Assembly (NCBI GenBank): GCA_900317795.1 | Contig: ONIF01000042.1 | Span: 1-16,497 of the forward strand | Direction: 5' to 3' | Length of the DNA stretch: 16,497 bases | From: an uncultured Eubacteriales bacterium | Lineage (GTDB): Bacteria > Bacillota > Clostridia > Oscillospirales > Acutalibacteraceae | Shown: positions 13,027 through 16,497 of the stretch, one piece after another | Layout of the letters: each line of letters opens with the position of its first letter | How positions within the stretch are numbered: the first letter of the stretch is position 1 | Notes under the pieces: model-generated | What the model saw: only the letters and a program-made list of their open reading frames with translations | The model's database searches: none | Told to the model about the DNA's origin: nothing | Position numbers and translations under genes: made by a program

Positions 13027-14430
13027 ATGGAAAAAATCATAGGCGGTATCAAGCATGAATGCTATCCGCTCACCCCCGCACAGATGGTGCATATGTACAC
13101 TCTCCAGCTCAGCCCCACGCATGAAATCGTCAATATCGGCACAGGTCAGTTCTTTCAGGTTGACTTGAACGTATCGGTTTTGCGTGAAGCTCTCAACCGT
13201 GCCGTTGAAAGATGTGAGGCTATGCGTATGAGAATATGGCGTGAACCCGAAACAGGCGAACTTTGGCAGTATATCATGCCTTACAGAAACCAGTACTTTG
13301 AATACTACGATTTTTCTGCACTCACAGAAGAAAAGGCTCATTCCATTCTCGAAAGATGGACTTCACAGCCCTTTGACACCTACGGCGGAGAACTTTCCAG
13401 AATCGTTATCGTTTCCATGCCCGACGGCTACAACGGCTATTATTTCAACGTTCATCATGCTTGTGAGGACTCCTATTCTGCCATCACTTTCACGAAAGAC
13501 GTTCTTGAAATTTACTGCCACCTCATGTACGGTCTGCCCGAACCCTCCCCGAGAACTTCCTATATCGAGTCCGTCAAAAAAGACCTTGAATATCCCGCAA
13601 GCAAAAAGGCGAAGCGTGACGAGGAATTCTGGCACGCCAAACTGGCAGAGCCCGAACCGCTTTACACGGACTTTACAGGTCCCGGCAGGCTTATGCAGCT
13701 CAGAAAAGAAATGGATAATCCCAATATCCGCTGGGGTTCTCTCCCGACAAGAGATGGTGCGGGTGCTACGGTTACTTACAGCCTTGACGTTGAATCCACA
13801 GACAAAATCATAGACTTTGCAGAGAAATACAACCTCCCGACAAGCGTTGTTATCCTCCATGCGATAAGAACCGTTCTTGCAAAATTCAATGATGCCGACG
13901 ACATCACCATAAGAGATTTCATCAGCAGACGTTCCACCCTCCTCAACAAAAAATGCGGTGGTGTCAGAATGCACTGCCTGCCCCTCAGAACTATCATCAA
14001 GCCTACCGCAACCGTTCTCGAATCCATGGAAATCATCAACAAGGCTCAGCAAGATGTATTCCTTCATGCCGATTACTCCACCATGAAATACTACTATGAA
14101 GAAAGAATGAGATACCAGTACGGTCCCGCAGGCACTTACAGCAGTATCAGCTTTACATACCAGCCCGCTACCAGAAAGAGCCTTATTCCCTACCTCAAAG
14201 ACATTCCTTTCAAGAGCCGTTGGTATTGCAGCGGCAGACAGCCCCAGCCTTTCTACATTACAGCCATGCACCGCCCGGGTGACGGCGGTTTGAACTTCTA
14301 TTTCGGCTACCAGAAAGACTCCGCTACTCCCGAAGAAATTGAGTTCCTCTATTACTTCACGGGCAGAGTCCTTTTCAGAAGTATCGAAAATCCCGACAAG
14401 ACTATTCAGGAAATCATGGACATGGTGTGA
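13027..14430 (+). CDS. Stand-alone NRPS condensation-domain protein
   Basis: At 467 residues it is one complete condensation domain, the enzyme that joins an acyl or aminoacyl donor on a carrier protein to an amine or alcohol acceptor. The N-terminal C1-like motif reads YPLTPAQMVHMY (13-24). The active-site motif HHxxxDG appears as HHACEDS (143-149): both histidines and the aspartate (D148) are kept and the final glycine is serine. The second lobe continues to the end with the expected length and no attached carrier or adenylation domain. The start is set by AAAGGAGG seven bases before the ATG. It is the first gene of an operon with a carrier protein and an adenylate-forming ligase, so its donor is presumably loaded on that carrier. 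Acceptor and product are unknown. A related carrier-dependent acyltransferase role is possible. Confidence 0.87.
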   Translation: MEKIIGGIKHECYPLTPAQMVHMYTLQLSPTHEIVNIGTGQFFQVDLNVSVLREALNRAVERCEAMRMRIWREPETGELWQYIMPYRNQYFEYYDFSALTEEKAHSILERWTSQPFDTYGGELSRIVIVSMPDGYNGYYFNVHHACEDSYSAITFTKDVLEIYCHLMYGLPEPSPRTSYIESVKKDLEYPASKKAKRDEEFWHAKLAEPEPLYTDFTGPGRLMQLRKEMDNPNIRWGSLPTRDGAGATVTYSLDVESTDKIIDFAEKYNLPTSVVILHAIRTVLAKFNDADDITIRDFISRRSTLLNKKCGGVRMHCLPLRTIIKPTATVLESMEIINKAQQDVFLHADYSTMKYYYEERMRYQYGPAGTYSSISFTYQPATRKSLIPYLKDIPFKSRWYCSGRQPQPFYITAMHRPGDGGLNFYFGYQKDSATPEEIEFLYYFTGRVLFRSIENPDKTIQEIMDMV

Positions 14431-14556
14431 CAATTAGCAATGTGCAATGTGCAATGATTTTGACAACTTATAAAAATTAAAAATACGGTGGGTTTTGAGA
14501 GTGTGGCGGAAATATCTCCACTCCCCACTCTCAACTCTCCACTCTGATATAAAAGG
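14431..14556. repeat. Intergenic low-complexity repeats between condensation and carrier genes
   Basis: Two different simple repeats fill the gap: GCAATGT-type units (14436-14456, two and a half copies) and purine/pyrimidine-biased GAGAGTG...CACTC units (14497-14546) such as CCACTCC, CCACTCTC, AACTCTC and CCACTCTG. GAGAGTG at 14497-14503 can pair with later CACTCTC copies, so the mRNA here may fold. No stop-type terminator or clear promoter is seen, so the operon probably continues across. Confidence 0.6.
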
Positions 14557-14567
14557 AGTTTTATATT

Positions 14568-14792
14568 ATGTTTGATAAATTGAAAGAATTGATTGTAAAC
14601 TATGTTGACGTTGACCCCGACAGCATTGAACTTAACTCAAGATTTGCAGAGGATCTCGGCTTTAATTCATACGACTTTATGTGTATGCTCGGTGACTGCG
14701 AAGATGAATTTGATATTGAAGTTGATGAAAGCGTTGCGGGAAAGAAAAAGACCGTTGCAGAGCTTGTTGACTACTTAGAGGAACAGGCATGA
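14568..14792 (+). CDS. Acyl/peptidyl carrier protein
   Basis: A small acidic protein of 74 residues with the four-helix carrier fold pattern. The phosphopantetheine attachment serine is S34 in DLGFNSYDFMCML, the usual DxGxxS motif. In the family a phosphopantetheinyl transferase activates it; none is encoded in this window. AAAGGAG nine bases before the ATG sets the start, and its TGA overlaps the ligase ATG (ATGA), so ligase and carrier are made together. The neighbours imply it carries the substrate activated by the ligase to the condensation protein. It is more like small-molecule carriers than the fatty-acid synthase ACP, since no fab genes are near and the DSLD motif is replaced by NSYD. 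Confidence 0.9.
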   Translation: MFDKLKELIVNYVDVDPDSIELNSRFAEDLGFNSYDFMCMLGDCEDEFDIEVDESVAGKKKTVAELVDYLEEQA

Positions 14793-16300
14793 TGGAAGTA
14801 AAAACTTTAAAAGACCTTGTCAATAATGCCGCCGAAAAATTCGGTGAAGAAGTATGGGTGCGTGAGTACAAGAAAAAAGACTTTGTTGAGCATAGCTACA
14901 AGCAGTTTAAAGATGACTGCGACAAAGTCGGTGCATGGCTCGAAGATAAATTCCCCGACAGAGTTCATGTTGCTGTTACAGGCTTGACAAGCTATGAATA
15001 TCTTGTGGCATGGTTCGGCATTCAAGCAAGCGGTAATGTATCCGTTCCCCTTGACTGTGCCAACAATGCCAAAAAAATTGCAGACGAAATCAACCGCTCT
15101 GACAGTGAAGTCCTTTTCGTTGACGACAAGCATGAAAATGACCTCGACACTTTCAAAAGCCTTTGCCCAAAAGTAAAATACTATGTCCATATCCATAAAA
15201 AAACGGACAATATGCTTTATCTCGGTGACATCATCAGCGAATATAAAGAGAAAACTCCCTCAAAAAGTTCATCTGAAAGTGATGTTACCGCTATCCTTTT
15301 CACATCAGGCACGACAGGCTTAAGCAAGGGTGTCATGCTCTCAAACGGTAATCTTATCGATAATACCACTTGTGAGCCGGACGAGGGCTATCACGGCTTT
15401 ACAAGAATGACCGTTCTCCCTGTACATCACATTTTCTGCTTTACCTGCGATATTCTTTGCAGTCTGTGGTACGGCAGAACGGTATGTGTCAACGACTCCC
15501 TTATGAGAATTGTCAAAAACCTCAAAATATACAGACCTACCGAAGTTACATTCGTTCCCATGATTGCAGGCTCTATCTTGACAAGAATGAACCAGCTTGC
15601 ACAAAACGGTGCAGATAAAATCGCAATCGGAAAAGAAGTCTTTGGTGAAAACTTCCGTGTCATTTATACGGGCGGTGCTTATCTCAGTCCCAAAATTATA
15701 GAGGGCTACAAGGAATACGGAATTCCTATCGCACAAGGCTACGGCATGACAGAATGTTCACCGAGAATTTGTACAGGTGTAAAAGACTGTCCCGAACCCG
15801 AATCTGTCGGCAGGATTGTCCCCCGCTGTGAAGTAAAAATCGTTGACGGTGAAATTTGGGTAAAAAGTCCCTCCGTCATGCAGGGATATTATAAAAATCC
15901 CGAAGAAACGGCAAAATCCCTTACACCCGACGGCTGGCTTATGACAGGCGACTTGGGCTATCAAAAAGACGGCTATGTTTTCATTACGGGCAGAAAGAAA
16001 AATCTTATCATTCTTGCCAATGGCGAAAATGTTTCTCCCGAAGAAATTGAAAACCAATTCGCATACTTTGCCCCGATAAAAGAAATCGTTGTTTATGACA
16101 AAGACGGAATTATTACAGCAGAAGTATTCCCAAATCCCGACTATGAAAGCACCGATATAAAAGCCGAAATACAGGCTAAAATTGATGAAGTGAATGACAC
16201 TTTCCCCCCTGCAAAGCACATTGTAAACCTTGTTATCAGGGAAAAGGAATTTGAAAAGACCGCTTCAAGAAAAATTATTCGTGCAAGCGTGGGTAAATAA
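14789..16300 (+). CDS. Adenylate-forming acyl/aminoacyl ligase (AMP-binding)
   Basis: A 503-residue ANL-superfamily enzyme that activates a carboxylate with ATP and passes it to a thiol, here probably the carrier protein encoded just before it. Core motifs are complete: P-loop LFTSGTTGLSKG at 170-181, GYGMTE at 317-322, TGDLG at 386-390, GRKKNLIILANGENVSPEEIE at 401-421 and the catalytic lysine K495 in TASRK. The region LPVHHIFCFTCDI (210-222) resembles acyl-CoA or acyl-ACP ligases more than classical amino-acid adenylation domains, so an acyl or aryl acid is the better guess, but the substrate cannot be read from the sequence with confidence. No carrier or thioesterase domain is attached. 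The ATG at 14789 overlaps the carrier stop by four bases; a second ATG follows immediately. Confidence 0.92.
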   Translation: MMEVKTLKDLVNNAAEKFGEEVWVREYKKKDFVEHSYKQFKDDCDKVGAWLEDKFPDRVHVAVTGLTSYEYLVAWFGIQASGNVSVPLDCANNAKKIADEINRSDSEVLFVDDKHENDLDTFKSLCPKVKYYVHIHKKTDNMLYLGDIISEYKEKTPSKSSSESDVTAILFTSGTTGLSKGVMLSNGNLIDNTTCEPDEGYHGFTRMTVLPVHHIFCFTCDILCSLWYGRTVCVNDSLMRIVKNLKIYRPTEVTFVPMIAGSILTRMNQLAQNGADKIAIGKEVFGENFRVIYTGGAYLSPKIIEGYKEYGIPIAQGYGMTECSPRICTGVKDCPEPESVGRIVPRCEVKIVDGEIWVKSPSVMQGYYKNPEETAKSLTPDGWLMTGDLGYQKDGYVFITGRKKNLIILANGENVSPEEIENQFAYFAPIKEIVVYDKDGIITAEVFPNPDYESTDIKAEIQAKIDEVNDTFPPAKHIVNLVIREKEFEKTASRKIIRASVGK

Positions 16301-16307
16301 AAAAATC

Positions 16308-16345
16308 ACGGAACGGAGATTAAAATTTCTGTTCCGTTTGTTTTT
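16308..16345 (+). terminator. Intrinsic terminator of the condensation/carrier/ligase operon
   Basis: A 12-bp stem with two wobbles (ACGGAACGGAGA at 16308-16319 with TTTCTGTTCCGT at 16326-16337), loop 6, followed by TTGTTTTT. It starts 7 bp after the ligase stop, so the operon ends here. Confidence 0.9.
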
Positions 16346-16349
16346 GCGG

Positions 16350-16355
16350 TATAAT
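16350..16355 (+). promoter_or_regulatory. Possible -10 box for the YjbR-like gene
   Basis: A perfect TATAAT lies 23 bp before the start codon and just after the terminator, but only a 2/6 -35 match (TTCTGT at 16327-16332) exists at 17 bp. Weak on its own; the position between terminator and gene makes it plausible. Confidence 0.45.
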
Positions 16356-16378
16356 CAAACAAAAGGAGATGAATTTTT

Positions 16379-16497
16379 ATGCTTGAAAAAATTTTGAAGT
16401 ATGTCAATGAAAAATACGGCACTCTGCCCGAATATCTGTGGAAGAAATTCCCCGATACGTTTGCCCTGCGTAACAGCGATACCAAAAAATGGTATGC
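16379..16497 (+). CDS. YjbR/MmcQ family protein, N-terminal part
   Basis: The window ends inside this gene; 39 codons are visible. The sequence contains PEYLWKKFPDTFALRNSDTKKWYA, and the FPD...LR...D...KWYA spacing is the hallmark of the YjbR (MmcQ) family, small single-domain proteins with a CyaY-like or double-wing fold proposed to bind DNA; their function is not established. AAAGGAGA lies nine bases before the ATG, fixing the start. The terminator at 16308-16345 separates it from the ligase operon, so it is probably an independent gene. Confidence 0.8.
   Translation, partial: MLEKILKYVNEKYGTLPEYLWKKFPDTFALRNSDTKKWY

Noticed and set aside
13363..14433. 356-residue open frame on the minus strand
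   Set aside because: Antisense to the condensation gene; no start signal or recognisable motifs, and the plus strand has clear family motifs.
14467..14500. TTGACA-like word (14459-14464) in the condensation/carrier gap as a second promoter
   Set aside because: No acceptable -10 box at 15-18 bp; it is part of AT-rich filler.

Overview
The window joins two unrelated kinds of DNA. Bases 1 to about 880 are GC-rich. They carry the 3' end of a GH27 alpha-galactosidase, followed by a textbook Bacteroidota promoter (TTTG, 19 bp, TATCTTTG). From about 880 to the right end the DNA is AT-richer and looks like a gut or rumen clostridium, probably Oscillospirales/Ruminococcaceae. The reasons are the cmk-plsC-ispH/rpsA operon with an IspH-S1 fusion, a T-box threonyl-tRNA synthetase, BspA-type leucine-rich repeat proteins, and consensus TTGACA/TATAAT promoters with strong AGGAGG ribosome binding sites. 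The join falls inside the S1 part of the ispH-rpsA gene, at a short stretch plausible in both sources, so it is most likely an assembly chimera.

Layout of the clostridial part. (1) 713-3542, minus strand: a promoter, then cmk, plsC and ispH-rpsA with overlapping stops and starts (nucleotide salvage, phospholipid synthesis, isoprenoid synthesis/translation); the last gene is cut by the join. (2) 3548-4293, minus: a small multi-pass membrane protein with its own terminator. (3) 4367-7876, minus: a two-gene operon of secreted proteins, one with leucine-rich repeats plus five Big_2 Ig-like domains, the other with leucine-rich repeats plus two C-terminal repeats. (4) 7904-10288, plus: a promoter, a threonine T-box leader and thrS. 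(5) 10306-11997, plus: a polytopic GT-C-like membrane glycosyltransferase. (6) 12001-12858: about 820 bp without a credible protein gene, but with a perfect consensus promoter on the minus strand at its right end and a strong intrinsic terminator at its left end. The sequence between is full of hairpins and short repeats, and I read it as a long structured noncoding RNA. (7) 12949-16345, plus: a promoter, a free-standing NRPS condensation domain, a carrier protein and an adenylate-forming ligase, then a terminator; together they form a minimal in-trans nonribosomal/acyl-transfer pathway. (8) 16379 to the end: the start of a YjbR/MmcQ family gene.

The most interesting items are the putative ~820-nt noncoding RNA, which is comparable in size to the ornate large RNAs (GOLLD, ROOL, OLE) though I could not match it to any of them, and the compact C/carrier/ligase operon next to it, transcribed divergently from an AT-rich spacer of about 90 bp.
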